DNA of 64,000 nucleotides from Rhodoferax ferrireducens (GCA_002083775.1 MTEI01000004.1:186001-250000), one strand, 5' to 3'; positions 24,743 through 34,553 are shown, counted from the stretch's first letter. The notes: generated by a model from the letters alone, not told the origin. A program made the numbers and translations.

Positions 24743-25879
24743 ATGAGCGCACCTATGAAACCTGTTTCCTTGCCCGAACCCATGCCCCTGCTGAGCCGCA
24801 CTGGCTGGGCGGCCTTTCTGGTGGCCCTGATCCTGGTGAGCGGCTTGGCCCCCATCCTGAACCTGTGGGTGCCACAAACCAGCGTGTTCCACATGAGTGA
24901 TTTTGCTGTGGGTGTGCTGGGCCGCATCATGTGTTACGCGATCTGTGCGCTGGCGATGGACCTGATCTGGGGGTTTACCGGCATCCTGAGCTTGGGTCAT
25001 GGGCTGTTTTTTGCGCTGGGCGGCTATGTCATGGGCATGTACCTGATGCGCCAGATTGGCACGGACGGCAACTACAAAAGTGAGCTGCCCGACTTCATGG
25101 TATTTCTGGACTGGAAAGAGCTGCCCTGGCACTGGACATTCAGCGATAGTTTTATCGCCACGCTGTTCCTGATCGTTGCGGTGCCGGGTTTGGTGGCGTT
25201 TGTGTTTGGCTACTTTGCCTTCCGCTCACGCATCAAGGGGGTGTATTTTTCGATCATCACCCAGGCCATGACCTTTGCCGCCATGTTGCTGTTTTTCCGC
25301 AACGAAACCGGTTTTGGTGGCAACAACGGCTTTACCGACTTCAAACGCATTCTGGAGATTCCGATTGCCACACCGTCCATGCGCATGACACTCTTTGTGC
25401 TGACCGGCCTAACGCTGCTGGGTTTCTTTTTGATGGCGCGCTGGCTGATCAACAGCAAGTTTGGCCGGGTGTTGCAGGCGGTGCGTGACGCCGAAACGCG
25501 GGTGATGTTCAGCGGCTACAACCCGCTGGGCTACAAGCTGACCATCTGGACCATTTCGGCCATGATGTGTGGTGTGGCAGGTGCCTTGTATGTGCCGCAG
25601 GTGGGCATCATCAACCCGAGCGAAATGAGTCCGGCGAATTCGATCGAGATTGCCATCTGGGCAGCGGTCGGCGGGCGCGCCACGCTGATCGGGCCGATTC
25701 TGGGTGCATTCATCGTCAGCGGTGCGAAAAGCTGGCTCACCGTGGCCTACCCCGAGTTCTGGTTGTACTTTTTGGGTACTTTGTTCATTGGTGTGACCCT
25801 GTTCCTGCCGGATGGTGTGGTCGGGCTGGTGAAACGCCTGAAACAAGCGGCCACGGCCAAGTCAGGAGACAAAGCATGA
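24743..25879 (+). CDS. urtC: Urea ABC transporter permease UrtC
   Basis: A 378-residue inner-membrane permease of the branched-chain amino acid/urea group with about ten hydrophobic segments. Recognisable stretches are YAICALAMDLIWGFTGILSLGHG, FFRNETGFGGNNGFTDFK and VGGRATLIGPILGAFIVSG. It starts two bases after urtB and overlaps urtD by ATGA, so translation is coupled. With UrtB it forms the urea channel. Confidence 0.95.
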   Translation: MSAPMKPVSLPEPMPLLSRTGWAAFLVALILVSGLAPILNLWVPQTSVFHMSDFAVGVLGRIMCYAICALAMDLIWGFTGILSLGHGLFFALGGYVMGMYLMRQIGTDGNYKSELPDFMVFLDWKELPWHWTFSDSFIATLFLIVAVPGLVAFVFGYFAFRSRIKGVYFSIITQAMTFAAMLLFFRNETGFGGNNGFTDFKRILEIPIATPSMRMTLFVLTGLTLLGFFLMARWLINSKFGRVLQAVRDAETRVMFSGYNPLGYKLTIWTISAMMCGVAGALYVPQVGIINPSEMSPANSIEIAIWAAVGGRATLIGPILGAFIVSGAKSWLTVAYPEFWLYFLGTLFIGVTLFLPDGVVGLVKRLKQAATAKSGDKA

Positions 25880-26757
25880 CGCCCGAGCTTATGGAGCAAA
25901 GCGCCCGCCACTTGGATGCCTACCGCGCTGCGCACCCCGCCAGAACTGGCAGCACCGAGTCTGGCGGCCGCGAGGCTGGTTTCTCGCGCTTGGCCGTCCC
26001 CGGTGAAGTGGATATCACCCACGGACGAATCCTGTACCTGGAGGAGGTCAGTGTGAGTTTTGACGGCTTCAAGGCCATCAACAAACTCAGCCTGGACATC
26101 GCGCCCGGTGAATTGCGCTGCATCATTGGCCCCAACGGTGCCGGCAAGACCACCATGATGGACATCATCACCGGCAAGACCCGCCCAGACGCGGGCCGGG
26201 TGTTTTTCGGCAGCACGATCGATCTGCTGCGCTACAAGGAGGCCGAGATTGCCCAGATGGGCATTGGCCGCAAGTTCCAGAAACCCACGGTGTTTGAACA
26301 GCTCACGGTGTTTGAAAACCTGGAACTGGCCTTGAAAACCAACAAGGCGGTGACCTCTTCCATGCTGTTCAAACTGGATTCAGTGCAGAGCGACCGCTTG
26401 GCCGAGGTGTTGCACACGATCCACCTGACAGACAGCGTGTCACGCCAGGCCGGGTATTTGAGCCACGGGCAGAAGCAGTGGCTGGAGATCGGCATGTTGC
26501 TGATGCAGGACCCCAAATTGCTGCTGCTCGATGAACCGGTGGCGGGCATGACCGACGAGGAAACCGAACGCACGGCTGAGCTGTTTTTGTCACTCAAAGG
26601 CAAGCATTCATTGATGGTGGTTGAGCATGACATGAGTTTCATCAACACCATCTCCGACATCGTGACGGTGTTGTGTGATGGATCGGTGTTGGCGCAGGGG
26701 ACGTTGGCGCAGGTGCAGGCGGATGAGAGGGTGATTGAGGTGTATCTTGGACGCTAG
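25876..26757 (+). CDS. urtD: Urea ABC transporter ATP-binding protein UrtD
   Basis: A 293-residue ATPase. Walker A is GPNGAGKTT, the signature is the UrtD-type LSHGQKQW, and Walker B is LLLLDEP followed by VAGMTDEET. An N-terminal extension of about 40 residues precedes the ABC core. Its ATG overlaps the urtC stop. The partner ATPase gene urtE does not follow directly: 750 bases of repeat DNA intervene, so expression of UrtE may be uncoupled from UrtD. Confidence 0.95.
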   Translation: MTPELMEQSARHLDAYRAAHPARTGSTESGGREAGFSRLAVPGEVDITHGRILYLEEVSVSFDGFKAINKLSLDIAPGELRCIIGPNGAGKTTMMDIITGKTRPDAGRVFFGSTIDLLRYKEAEIAQMGIGRKFQKPTVFEQLTVFENLELALKTNKAVTSSMLFKLDSVQSDRLAEVLHTIHLTDSVSRQAGYLSHGQKQWLEIGMLLMQDPKLLLLDEPVAGMTDEETERTAELFLSLKGKHSLMVVEHDMSFINTISDIVTVLCDGSVLAQGTLAQVQADERVIEVYLGR

Positions 26758-26784
26758 GCTGATGACCGGGATGTGCGCCCGGCG

Positions 26785-27415
26785 GCGCTTGTTTGCCGGG
26801 TGTGGCCCGGCGGCCACTCACTTTCTTTTGCTTCGCCAAAAGAAAGTAAGCAAAGAAAAGGCGACCCCACTGTCTGCGACCCGCAGCTTTGCTGCGGGCA
26901 ACCTGAGTTGCGACGGCTTGGCGGGGAACCGCTCGAACTCGCTACGCTCAGACAATCGCGGTTCCTTTTCCCGCCAAACCGCCACAACTCAGGCGCATAC
27001 AGAAGGGGTTGGGGGCAGGCTGCTCGTGGCGCTGCGAGCCACCTTGCCGGACTCCGTTACCCATGATTGCAAATTAAATCCCGTCACCGTCAGCGCCAGC
27101 GATATCCCATCCCCTTTTTGCCACAACATAGGCATCAACAGCGCCGCGTGCATTTGCAATGCCCGGCGCAGCCGGGCGAGCAGTGCACTGCCTTGCGCCG
27201 TGGTGCGTCGGCGAGTAGCGCAGGGCTGGGCGGATCAGGGCTCGCGATTGTTTGAGGCGATAGCCGAGTTCGAGCGAGACCCCGCCCAGACCGAGCAACG
27301 CAGCGTGCCCGAAGCTCCGCTTCGGGACGACGCATTCGGCTCGCCTTTCTTTTGGGTACTTTTCTTTGGCGAAGCAAAGAAAAGTGCCTCGCCCGCCGGG
27401 GCGAGACCCGGCCAG
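26785..27415. repeat. Inverted pair of hairpin-rich repeats splitting urtD and urtE
   Basis: Two diverged copies of a roughly 210-base unit face each other (about 26785-26996 and 27195-27415). Each unit has, in order, a GCCGGG/CCCGGC hairpin, a T-rich hairpin with loop CTTCGC (26821-26846; 27358-27385), a second hairpin with eight-base arms (26880-26898; 27308-27326) and a CTCGAACTCG...CAATCGCG tail. The arms differ between copies but stay paired. The middle (27000-27190) has no gene; several frames stay open by composition only. I recall similar unnamed repeats in Comamonadaceae genomes. Confidence 0.75.
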
Positions 27416-27507
27416 CGTGCGCCGCACAAAACATACACATCAACAACATCAACGGCTACTCGACCGTCGGGGCAAGACCCGACCCCCGTCCGGGAAGGAA
27501 CCACTCC

Positions 27508-28200
27508 ATGCTGACCGCCACCAACATCAACCAGTACTACGGTGGTTCCCACATCCTGCGCGACATGCGCCTGAGCGCTGAATTAGGCAAAGTCACCGTC
27601 ATCCTGGGCCGCAACGGGGTCGGCAAAACCACCCTACTCAAAAGCCTGATGGGCCTGATCCCGATCAAGACGGGCGCTATTGAATTTGACGGTAAATCCA
27701 TCCAGAACGCCACGCCTTACGAACGCGCGCGCGCCGGCATTGGTTTTGTGCCGCAAGGCCGGGAAATCTTCGCCCGCCTGACGGTGGAAGAAAACCTGCG
27801 CATGGGCCTGGCCTACAAACCGGCCAGCACGCCGATTCCACCGGAGTTGTTTGAACTGTTCCCGGTGCTCAAGCAAATGCTGCAGCGCCGCGGTGGCGAC
27901 CTGTCTGGCGGACAGCAGCAGCAGCTGGCCATTGCCCGAGCCCTGGCGGCGGGTCCCAAGCTGCTGATGCTTGACGAGCCCACCGAGGGCATCCAGCCCA
28001 GCATCATCAAGGACATTGGCCGCGTGATTCGGATGCTGGCCGACCGGGGTGACATGGCCATCGTGCTGGTGGAGCAGTATTACGACTTTGCCCAGGAGCT
28101 GGCTGACAACTATGTGGTGATGGAGCGTGGTGCCATCAAGGCGCAGGGGCCGGGTGCCAGCATGGAAGCGGATGGCGTGCGGCAGATGGTAGCGATCTAG
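27508..28200 (+). CDS. urtE: Urea ABC transporter ATP-binding protein UrtE
   Basis: A 230-residue ATPase of the LivF type. Walker A is GRNGVGKTT, signature LSGGQQQQ and Walker B LLMLDEPTEGIQP. The ATG at 27508 has an AAGGAA ribosome site and gives the standard length; longer frames run into the upstream repeat. It is the last gene of the urea transporter set, displaced from urtD by the inverted repeat pair. Confidence 0.95.
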   Translation: MLTATNINQYYGGSHILRDMRLSAELGKVTVILGRNGVGKTTLLKSLMGLIPIKTGAIEFDGKSIQNATPYERARAGIGFVPQGREIFARLTVEENLRMGLAYKPASTPIPPELFELFPVLKQMLQRRGGDLSGGQQQQLAIARALAAGPKLLMLDEPTEGIQPSIIKDIGRVIRMLADRGDMAIVLVEQYYDFAQELADNYVVMERGAIKAQGPGASMEADGVRQMVAI

Positions 28201-28245
28201 CTTTTACCGGCAGCGCAGGCCGGACAAGCACGCCGCCACCAAAAG

Positions 28246-29229
28246 CTATTTTTGCTTCAACGCATCCTTCTCGGCATTCAGGTAGGCCCCAACAGCATTC
28301 AGGCGGTTGGCCAGGCTGAAGGCAGGCAAGTCCTTGAACTCTGACCAGTCAATGGCTTCGTAAGCTTCTTCAAAACTCTGCATGTTGGCCACGGCCTCAG
28401 CCATCTGCTCGGACAGGTAGCTGAGGTAGCGGCGGGTCAGTTCAATGTCTTTCTCCGGCGCGTACGACACAGCACCGTGACCGGGAATAGCGACCTTGGG
28501 CGGCGTTTCGGTCATGCGCTGCAGCCCTTTAAGCCAGAGTTTGGGGTCAGCGTCACCCACAAATGGCACCCGGCCGGTAAAAAACAGGTCACCGGTGAAC
28601 AACACACCCAGCTCTTCCACCCGCATCATCATGTCGTCAGGCGCGTGGGCCCCCAGGCCGTCGATCAGCGTGAAGTGATAGCGCCCCAGCTTGAAGGTCT
28701 CGTTTTGGGTTGGCGTGATCCTGGCCATGCGCGAGGCCAAGATCAGGTGCGTGTCGTCGCTGACCCAGGGAAACAGGTCCTGGCGGCGCTGCTCCAAGCG
28801 GCGGGTGGTGTTGTCACCCTTGAACACCACCACCGAGGTCGGGTGGGCAATGATCTCCACCCCCGGCCCGGCAAACGACTGGATGCCGTAAAAATGGTCA
28901 GCGTGGTAGTGCGACACCACCAAAATCTTCACCTTCTCACCGCTGGCCGCCTCGATGAGCTGGCGCATCTTGGCACCCAGCGCCGGTGTGCCCAGCGTGT
29001 CAAAAACCACCAGCCCCTCGCCCGTGGCCACCGCGCCGGCGTTGGAGATGAAACCGGCATTAGCCGAGCTGGCGGCACCCGACTGGCCCTGGACGAAATA
29101 CACGTCTTTGCCAACTTTTTGCACTTCCATGGGTGGCAGGCCATCCGACGCCGCGCCCGCCCATGTGCCAAACCCCAGCCCCAAAGCCACAACACCCGCG
29201 CGCAGAGCCTGTTGAATCAGATGCAGCAT
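28246..29229 (-). CDS. Exported MBL-fold metallohydrolase
   Basis: A 327-residue metallo-beta-lactamase-fold protein with a signal peptide (residues 1-27, VVALGLGFGTWAGAAS). The zinc-binding motif is HYHADHF near residue 107, with further ligands in DGLGAHAPDD, FTGDLFF and IPGHG. Members include sulfur-oxidation and quinoprotein-relay hydrolases, but nothing nearby identifies the substrate. It is convergent with urtE. Confidence 0.85.
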   Translation of the reverse strand: MLHLIQQALRAGVVALGLGFGTWAGAASDGLPPMEVQKVGKDVYFVQGQSGAASSANAGFISNAGAVATGEGLVVFDTLGTPALGAKMRQLIEAASGEKVKILVVSHYHADHFYGIQSFAGPGVEIIAHPTSVVVFKGDNTTRRLEQRRQDLFPWVSDDTHLILASRMARITPTQNETFKLGRYHFTLIDGLGAHAPDDMMMRVEELGVLFTGDLFFTGRVPFVGDADPKLWLKGLQRMTETPPKVAIPGHGAVSYAPEKDIELTRRYLSYLSEQMAEAVANMQSFEEAYEAIDWSEFKDLPAFSLANRLNAVGAYLNAEKDALKQK

Positions 29230-29369
29230 GACAACCCCTTTTGATTTAAGTCATGGAATATGCGCCCTGAATAGCGCTAGCGCCAGTGGGGAAAACCATC
29301 AATTTATTCGGAATCACTGATATATCTAGCTGAAATCCGCCCCATTTGCCTCATCGCCAGCCCAGCGGC

Positions 29370-30236
29370 TCAGGCGCTGCGCGCTACCGCCCCGCCCTGC
29401 AGCTTCTGCGCATGCGCTTCGTTGTGCAGCGACAGTAGCCCCTGCATCACATCCCCCACCACAATCACGCTGGGGCTGGCGAGCTGGTCACGCTCAATCG
29501 TGGTGCACAGGTTTTCCAGCGTGCACACGGCGTGGCGCTGGTTTGGCAGGCTCACGTTCTGGATGATGGCCACTGGCGTGTGCGCGGGCAAGCCTTGCAG
29601 CAGCGCCTGCTGGATTTGCCCAGCACCCTTTACCCCCATGTAAATCACCAGGGTGAGCCGCGCCACCTGGGCAGTGTGCGCCAGCAGGGCAAAGTCGGTG
29701 CCGCTGCTGCCGGGTTTGGCGTGGCCGGTGACAAACACCACGCCATGGGCATGGTCGCGGTGCGTGAGCGGTACGCCCAGCGAGGTCACGCCCGCCAGCC
29801 CGGCGGTGATGCCGTTGACCACCTCCACCTGCACACCAGCGGCTTGTAAATGCTCCACCTCTTCACCGCCGCGGCCAAACACAAACGGGTCGCCGCCTTT
29901 GAGCCGCACCACGTGCTCACCTTCGCGCACCGCCGTCAGGATGAGCTTTTCAATGAACGCTTGTGGTGTCGATTGGCAACCACCGCGTTTGCCCACCCAC
30001 ACGATGCGTGCACCGGGCGGGGCCAGCGCCACCACCTCGTCGCTCACCAAGTCATCCACCAGCAGCACGGTGGCAGACTGGATGGCTTTGACGGCCTTCA
30101 CGGTCAGCAAATCCGGGTCGCCCGGGCCGGCACCGACCAGGGTGCAGCGGCCAGAGTTCGACCCTGTGCGGGGGGGCAGCTGCCCGGTCTGGCGAGCCCA
30201 GGTGCGACTTGCCAGGCTGAATGGATGAATAGTCAT
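29370..30236 (-). CDS. cobA: Uroporphyrinogen-III C-methyltransferase (CobA/SUMT)
   Basis: A 288-residue SAM-dependent methylase making precorrin-2, the first step to siroheme. Motifs are LVGAGPGDPDLLT, VRLKGGDPFVFGRGGEE, GITAGLAG and the GVPLTHRDHA region. Siroheme is the cofactor of the nitrite reductase NirB encoded upstream in the same operon. Its ATG overlaps the ybiB stop by four bases. An extended open frame to 30683 is spurious because it runs through ybiB. No CysG dehydrogenase/chelatase domain is fused, so those steps must be encoded elsewhere. Confidence 0.95.
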   Translation of the reverse strand: MTIHPFSLASRTWARQTGQLPPRTGSNSGRCTLVGAGPGDPDLLTVKAVKAIQSATVLLVDDLVSDEVVALAPPGARIVWVGKRGGCQSTPQAFIEKLILTAVREGEHVVRLKGGDPFVFGRGGEEVEHLQAAGVQVEVVNGITAGLAGVTSLGVPLTHRDHAHGVVFVTGHAKPGSSGTDFALLAHTAQVARLTLVIYMGVKGAGQIQQALLQGLPAHTPVAIIQNVSLPNQRHAVCTLENLCTTIERDQLASPSVIVVGDVMQGLLSLHNEAHAQKLQGGAVARSA

Positions 30237-31147
30237 GGTGTCGTCCTGGTGGTGTGGCAGAGCTGCACGATACGCGCGACTTGCTGGGCAATGGGTTGTG
30301 GCACTGGCACTTGGCCTGCCAGCACGGCTTGAATCCACTGCGCGGTGGCGGTGGCATCTGGCGCGGGCAGGCTGGGCAAGGCAGCCAACGCACCGGCCTG
30401 AGCCTCTTGCACTTGGGCGGCGTGGCCGTGGCGAATGGCGGTCATGGCCGGGGTACGACGTGCGTCGGCGACCGGCTCGCCTTCGGTACCGCGCAGCAGC
30501 AAGGCGTTGGCCAGCGTCAGCTCCTGCGTGGCGGCCATCGACACGGCGTATTCCGGATGCGTGTAGCTGCCCACCACCACGGCGGGGTGGGTGCAGGGGT
30601 TCATGAGTTTGACCAGGCTGTGCGCGCTGTTGCGCAGACCCACCACCTGGCGCACGTCCAGCAGGCGCGCCAAGCCGGGGCACAGCAGGGTGGTGGGCAC
30701 AAACTGCACTGTGCCTGGTTCTGCGTTTTTTATAGCTGTCTGCGAATGTACAGCAAGGACTTGAAGCACTTTTTGTGCTGAAACACGGCTTGGCTCGGTG
30801 CTGTGGCCGTGCACCACCACGGCGAGACCTTCACGCGCCAGCAGCAGTGCCAGCAGCGGGGTGAGCACCGGTAGCTTGCGTGCGCCGTTGTAGCTGGGCA
30901 GCACCACCGTGGAGACGTTGGCATTGGGGATTTTGTGCAGGCGGGTGTCCAGCGCGTCCAGAAAACCCGCCATCTCCAGCGGGGTTTCACCCTTGATACG
31001 CATCGCCAACACAAACGCGCCCAATTCCAGGTCGCTCACTGCGCCGTCCAGCACCAAGCCCATCAGATCAGCGGCCTGGGCGCGGTTCAGCGAACGTGCA
31101 CCCTCTTTGCCGCGACCGATGTCCTTGATGTAATGGCTAATACTCAT
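30233..31147 (-). CDS. ybiB: YbiB-like protein, anthranilate phosphoribosyltransferase fold
   Basis: A 304-residue protein of the TrpD2/YbiB group: the fold of glycosyltransferase family 3 without a tryptophan pathway role. Conserved parts are HYIKDIGRGKEGARSL, IKGETPLEMAGFLDAL and PSYNGARKLPVLTPLLALLL. E. coli YbiB binds nucleic acid non-specifically. In betaproteobacteria it often sits at the end of nitrate assimilation operons, as here between nasA and cobA. A palindromic repeat encodes residues about 125-141. Confidence 0.88.
   Translation of the reverse strand: MSISHYIKDIGRGKEGARSLNRAQAADLMGLVLDGAVSDLELGAFVLAMRIKGETPLEMAGFLDALDTRLHKIPNANVSTVVLPSYNGARKLPVLTPLLALLLAREGLAVVVHGHSTEPSRVSAQKVLQVLAVHSQTAIKNAEPGTVQFVPTTLLCPGLARLLDVRQVVGLRNSAHSLVKLMNPCTHPAVVVGSYTHPEYAVSMAATQELTLANALLLRGTEGEPVADARRTPAMTAIRHGHAAQVQEAQAGALAALPSLPAPDATATAQWIQAVLAGQVPVPQPIAQQVARIVQLCHTTRTTP
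30726..30775. repeat. Dispersed palindromic repeat, copy 8 (coding)
   Basis: Reverse orientation and diverged: TTTTATAGCTGTCTGC, then AAGGACTTGAAGCAC and a T-run. It is in frame inside ybiB. Confidence 0.6.
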
Positions 31148-31227
31148 GAACTTGATTGTGGGGTAAGGGTGATAACCAGTCGTTATGAGCTTATGCCAGC
31201 CTGGTGCGGACTGTCAGCGGCATCCGC

Positions 31228-34128
31228 TCACGCTGGCACCGCAACCGATACCGGCATTTGCTGCACCAGACGCTGCAACTGCGGAATACACGAGCCACAG
31301 TTCGTGCCGCATTGCAGCGTACCCTGCAGTGCTGCCAACCGATCAGAAGGCGCGGCATCGCAGGTGCTTAAAAAGTCCTTAATCGCCACGTCAGTCACAT
31401 TGAAACAGGTGCACACCTGATGCCCGTTGGACGCCACCGGCACCGGCGGCGTGGCACCGGGTGCCAGCAGGGCCTGGCCAAACTGCTGGGCAGGCAGGCC
31501 GTCTTTGAGCAGGGTGGTGATCCACGCTTGGGCACTGGTATCCCCCGCCAGCATGAAACCTTCCAGCCGCTTTTGCCCACCGTCCTGCACCAGGTTGACA
31601 GCCCGGCGCTGGCCACGTTTTACATCGGCATAACGCAGGATGTCCTCGCCATCCAGTCCCAGAGCGGCTTCCACCTGGCAAAGCAGCCCCTCCCCCGGCG
31701 ATTGGGCATGGGCAGCGCGGAAAAGCATACCGGTGCGCTCACGCCCAAACGGCACGCAGGTGGCAAAAGCCAGTTGTGGCATCAGCGCCACCAGTTGGGC
31801 GCGGGCGGTATGCGCAGATTCTGGCGGCAACCAGGCCAGCGCCAGCAGGGTCCAAGGCAGGTCGGCTTTTTCCACCTTGACAGCAGCATGTTTGAACTCG
31901 GGCTGTTTGGAGGTGGGGCAATAGGCCGAGGTGGTCAACGCGTTGACACCCGCCAGCGGCTGGCCGTTTGCGCCCTGCCCGCTCAGCACCTCGCTGCCCC
32001 AATGCATGGCCATGAACACTTGGGTAGCGGCCAACTCGTCACCGGCTTGCACCGGCACCAGCAGCGAACCGCGTTTGCTGGTGACGCGCACCAGTTCACC
32101 GTCAACAAAACCTTTGCGTGACATGTCTTGCGGGTGCATTTGCAGCACCGGCTCGGGCACATGGCCAAACAAACGGCCCAGCGTGCCGGTGCGGCTCATG
32201 CCGTGCCACTGGTCACGCAGGCGGCCGGTATTGAGCGAAAACGGATAAGCAGACACGCGCGCTTCGGCCAGCGGCTGCCAGGCCACGGCGGCAAAGCGCG
32301 CACGACCGTCTGGGGTGGGAAACTGGCCGTCTTCATACAAACGGGCTTGACCCAGCGCCAGCCCTGCTGCCAAACGAGCTGGCACGTCAGCGGCGCGCGA
32401 TGGCCACTGTTGCGGACCGTGGCTGTCCAGCAGGTCGTAGCTCAGGCCGGTGATGTCCAGGTCACGGCCACGGGTGCTTTCGCGGTGCTCTTCCCAGACC
32501 TGCTGAACTGTGCTGTACGGGAAAATCGTCGGCTGACGGGGGCGCAACACCGCTTCCAGCCGCTGGCCGATCTGCTGGGCAATCAACCAGTCGGGCCGTG
32601 GGCCGTCGTCGGGGAAGTCCGGGTGAAGCGGCGCGGGCACGGCGGCGCGCATGCGGCTGATGCAGCGCTCACTGTTGGTGACGGTGCCGTCTTTTTCGCC
32701 CCAGGTGCTGGCGGGCAGCAGCAGGTCGGCATAGGCGCAGGTGGCAGTCGTCGCAAAGGCTTCCTGCACGATGACAAATTCGGCACGCTCCAGCGCACGG
32801 CGCACGGTGGTCTGGTCGGGCATCGATTGCGCCGGGTTGGTGCAGATGATCCACAGCGCTTTGACTTCACCATCGGCGGCTGCCTGAAACATCTCCACCG
32901 CCGTGCGACCGGGCTGCTCGGGCACGCTGGGCACGCCCCACAACGCCGCCACTTCGGCGCGGTGCGCGGGGTTGGCCAGGTCGCGGTGGGCGCTGAGCAA
33001 GTTGGCCAAACCACCCACTTCGCGCCCGCCCATGGCGTTGGGCTGGCCGGTCAAGCTGAACGGCCCGGCACCCACTTGCCCGATCTGCCCGGTGGCCAGG
33101 TGCAGGTTGATCAGTGCCGCGTTTTTGGCGCTACCGCTGCTGGACTGGTTCAGGCCCTGGCAATACAGGCTGAGGGTGGGTGAGCGCTTGCGGCCATCGC
33201 GCCCCAAAAATGTGCTGACCGGGGTGCTGCCGGTGGTGCCTGCCAGCCCGGCCCCATCCAGCCCGGCCAGCCAGCGGGCGGCGGTCAGCAAGTCGGCTTT
33301 GGGCAAGCCACACAGCGCTGCCACATGCTCGGGCGTGAACTCGCGCACGGCTGCTTTGAGCGCGTCAAACCCGCTGGTGTGGGCTTCAATATAGGAACCA
33401 TCGACCCAGCCCTCCCACAGCATGATGTGCAGCAAACCGTGAAACAGCGCGATGTCGGTGCCGGGTTGCAGTGGCAAGTGCAGGTCGGCCTGGGCGGCGG
33501 TATCAGTGCGACGCGGGTCGGCCACGATGATTTTCATGGCCGGGTTAGCGGCCTTGGCGTCTTCAACGCGCCGGAACAAAATCGGGTGCGCCCAGGCGGT
33601 GTTGCTGCCGGCAATGAACAGCGTTTGAGCCTGGTGGATGTCGTCGTAGCAGGCGGGTGGTGAGTCGGCGCCCAGCGTCATCTTGTAGCCGGCCACCGCG
33701 CTGCTCATGCACAGGCGCGAATTGGTGTCGATCTGGTTGGTGCCCAACAAGCCTTTGACCAGTTTGTTGAACACGTAATAGTCTTCGGTGAGCAGCTGCC
33801 CGCTGACATACACGCCCAGCGCGTCGGGGCCGTGCTGCTGCACGATGGCGATGAGCCGCTCGGTGGCATGGTCCAGCGCGGTGGCCCAGTTGGTGGGCTG
33901 CGGTGCGGTACCCCGGCTGGCACGCATTTGTGGCACCAGCAGCCGCGTCTGACGCGCCAGCGGCGCGCTGGTGGTGTGGGCCAGCGTGGCGCCTTTGGTG
34001 CACAGCCGCCCGAAATTAGCCGGGTGATCCGGGTCACCTTTGATGCCGGTGATCTGGTTGCCCTGCGACTGGATGATGACCCCGCAGCCCACACCGCAAT
34101 AAGGGCAAACCGAGCGTGTTTCCGTCAT
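31228..34128 (-). CDS. nasA: Assimilatory nitrate reductase catalytic subunit NasA
   Basis: A 966-residue cytoplasmic molybdopterin enzyme reducing nitrate to nitrite. The N-terminal 4Fe-4S cysteines are C8, C11, C15 and C43 (CPYCGVGC...LCTKG). The molybdopterin domains include LYCQGLNQSSSGSAKNAAL. A C-terminal BFD-like [2Fe-2S] domain has CTCFNV (906, 908) and CGTNCGSC (to 947), as in NasA proteins of this type. No separate NasB/NasC electron-donor gene is present in the window, so the reductant source is unresolved. It follows nirD by 41 bases. Confidence 0.95.
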   Translation of the reverse strand: MTETRSVCPYCGVGCGVIIQSQGNQITGIKGDPDHPANFGRLCTKGATLAHTTSAPLARQTRLLVPQMRASRGTAPQPTNWATALDHATERLIAIVQQHGPDALGVYVSGQLLTEDYYVFNKLVKGLLGTNQIDTNSRLCMSSAVAGYKMTLGADSPPACYDDIHQAQTLFIAGSNTAWAHPILFRRVEDAKAANPAMKIIVADPRRTDTAAQADLHLPLQPGTDIALFHGLLHIMLWEGWVDGSYIEAHTSGFDALKAAVREFTPEHVAALCGLPKADLLTAARWLAGLDGAGLAGTTGSTPVSTFLGRDGRKRSPTLSLYCQGLNQSSSGSAKNAALINLHLATGQIGQVGAGPFSLTGQPNAMGGREVGGLANLLSAHRDLANPAHRAEVAALWGVPSVPEQPGRTAVEMFQAAADGEVKALWIICTNPAQSMPDQTTVRRALERAEFVIVQEAFATTATCAYADLLLPASTWGEKDGTVTNSERCISRMRAAVPAPLHPDFPDDGPRPDWLIAQQIGQRLEAVLRPRQPTIFPYSTVQQVWEEHRESTRGRDLDITGLSYDLLDSHGPQQWPSRAADVPARLAAGLALGQARLYEDGQFPTPDGRARFAAVAWQPLAEARVSAYPFSLNTGRLRDQWHGMSRTGTLGRLFGHVPEPVLQMHPQDMSRKGFVDGELVRVTSKRGSLLVPVQAGDELAATQVFMAMHWGSEVLSGQGANGQPLAGVNALTTSAYCPTSKQPEFKHAAVKVEKADLPWTLLALAWLPPESAHTARAQLVALMPQLAFATCVPFGRERTGMLFRAAHAQSPGEGLLCQVEAALGLDGEDILRYADVKRGQRRAVNLVQDGGQKRLEGFMLAGDTSAQAWITTLLKDGLPAQQFGQALLAPGATPPVPVASNGHQVCTCFNVTDVAIKDFLSTCDAAPSDRLAALQGTLQCGTNCGSCIPQLQRLVQQMPVSVAVPA

Positions 34129-34169
34129 GGTGTGTCTTTCTGGCGTCTGCTGGCGGTGAGGTGGTGGCG

Positions 34170-34553
34170 TCAGGCGCAGGCCGAGTGCCGTGCTGGACCG
34201 GCGACCGGGCGCGTCAGGTCGGTAGCGTGGCTGGCTAGCTCGGCGGTATTCAGAAACACCTGGCCGTTTTCCATCTTGACGCTGAATTTGGGCGTGCAGC
34301 CCACGTCCGGTGCAGCGGCTTCACCGCTGCCCAGGCCAATCGTCCAGTTGTGCAGCGGGCAAGCCACACTGGTGCCAAACACAATGCCCTGGCTCAGTGG
34401 GCCACCTTTGTGCGGGCAACGGTCCAGCAGGGCAAAGACTTCATCTTTGTCGTTGCGGAACAGCGCCACGTCCAGACCGTGGGTTCGGGTGACGCGGCGC
34501 GAACCCAGAGCCGGGATGTCGCTGAGGCTGCAGATGGCGGTCCAGTCATTCAT
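34170..34553 (-). CDS. nirD: Nitrite reductase small subunit NirD
   Basis: A 127-residue Rieske-fold subunit of the NADH-dependent assimilatory nitrite reductase. The [2Fe-2S] ligands C46, H48, C65 and H68 in CPHKGG and CPLHNW are all present, whereas many NirD proteins have lost them. The ATG at 34553 was chosen because residues before it derive from a palindromic repeat. It lies 93 bases after nirB. Confidence 0.93.
   Translation of the reverse strand: MNDWTAICSLSDIPALGSRRVTRTHGLDVALFRNDKDEVFALLDRCPHKGGPLSQGIVFGTSVACPLHNWTIGLGSGEAAAPDVGCTPKFSVKMENGQVFLNTAELASHATDLTRPVAGPARHSACA

Noticed and set aside
26735-27514. Open frames up to 259 codons across the urtD-urtE gap
   Set aside because: They run through inverted repeats, have no ribosome site and encode low-complexity sequence.
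30237-30683. N-terminal extension of cobA into ybiB
   Set aside because: The extra frame is antisense-free but overlaps the conserved ybiB coding sequence; the ATGA overlap start at 30236 fits the family length.
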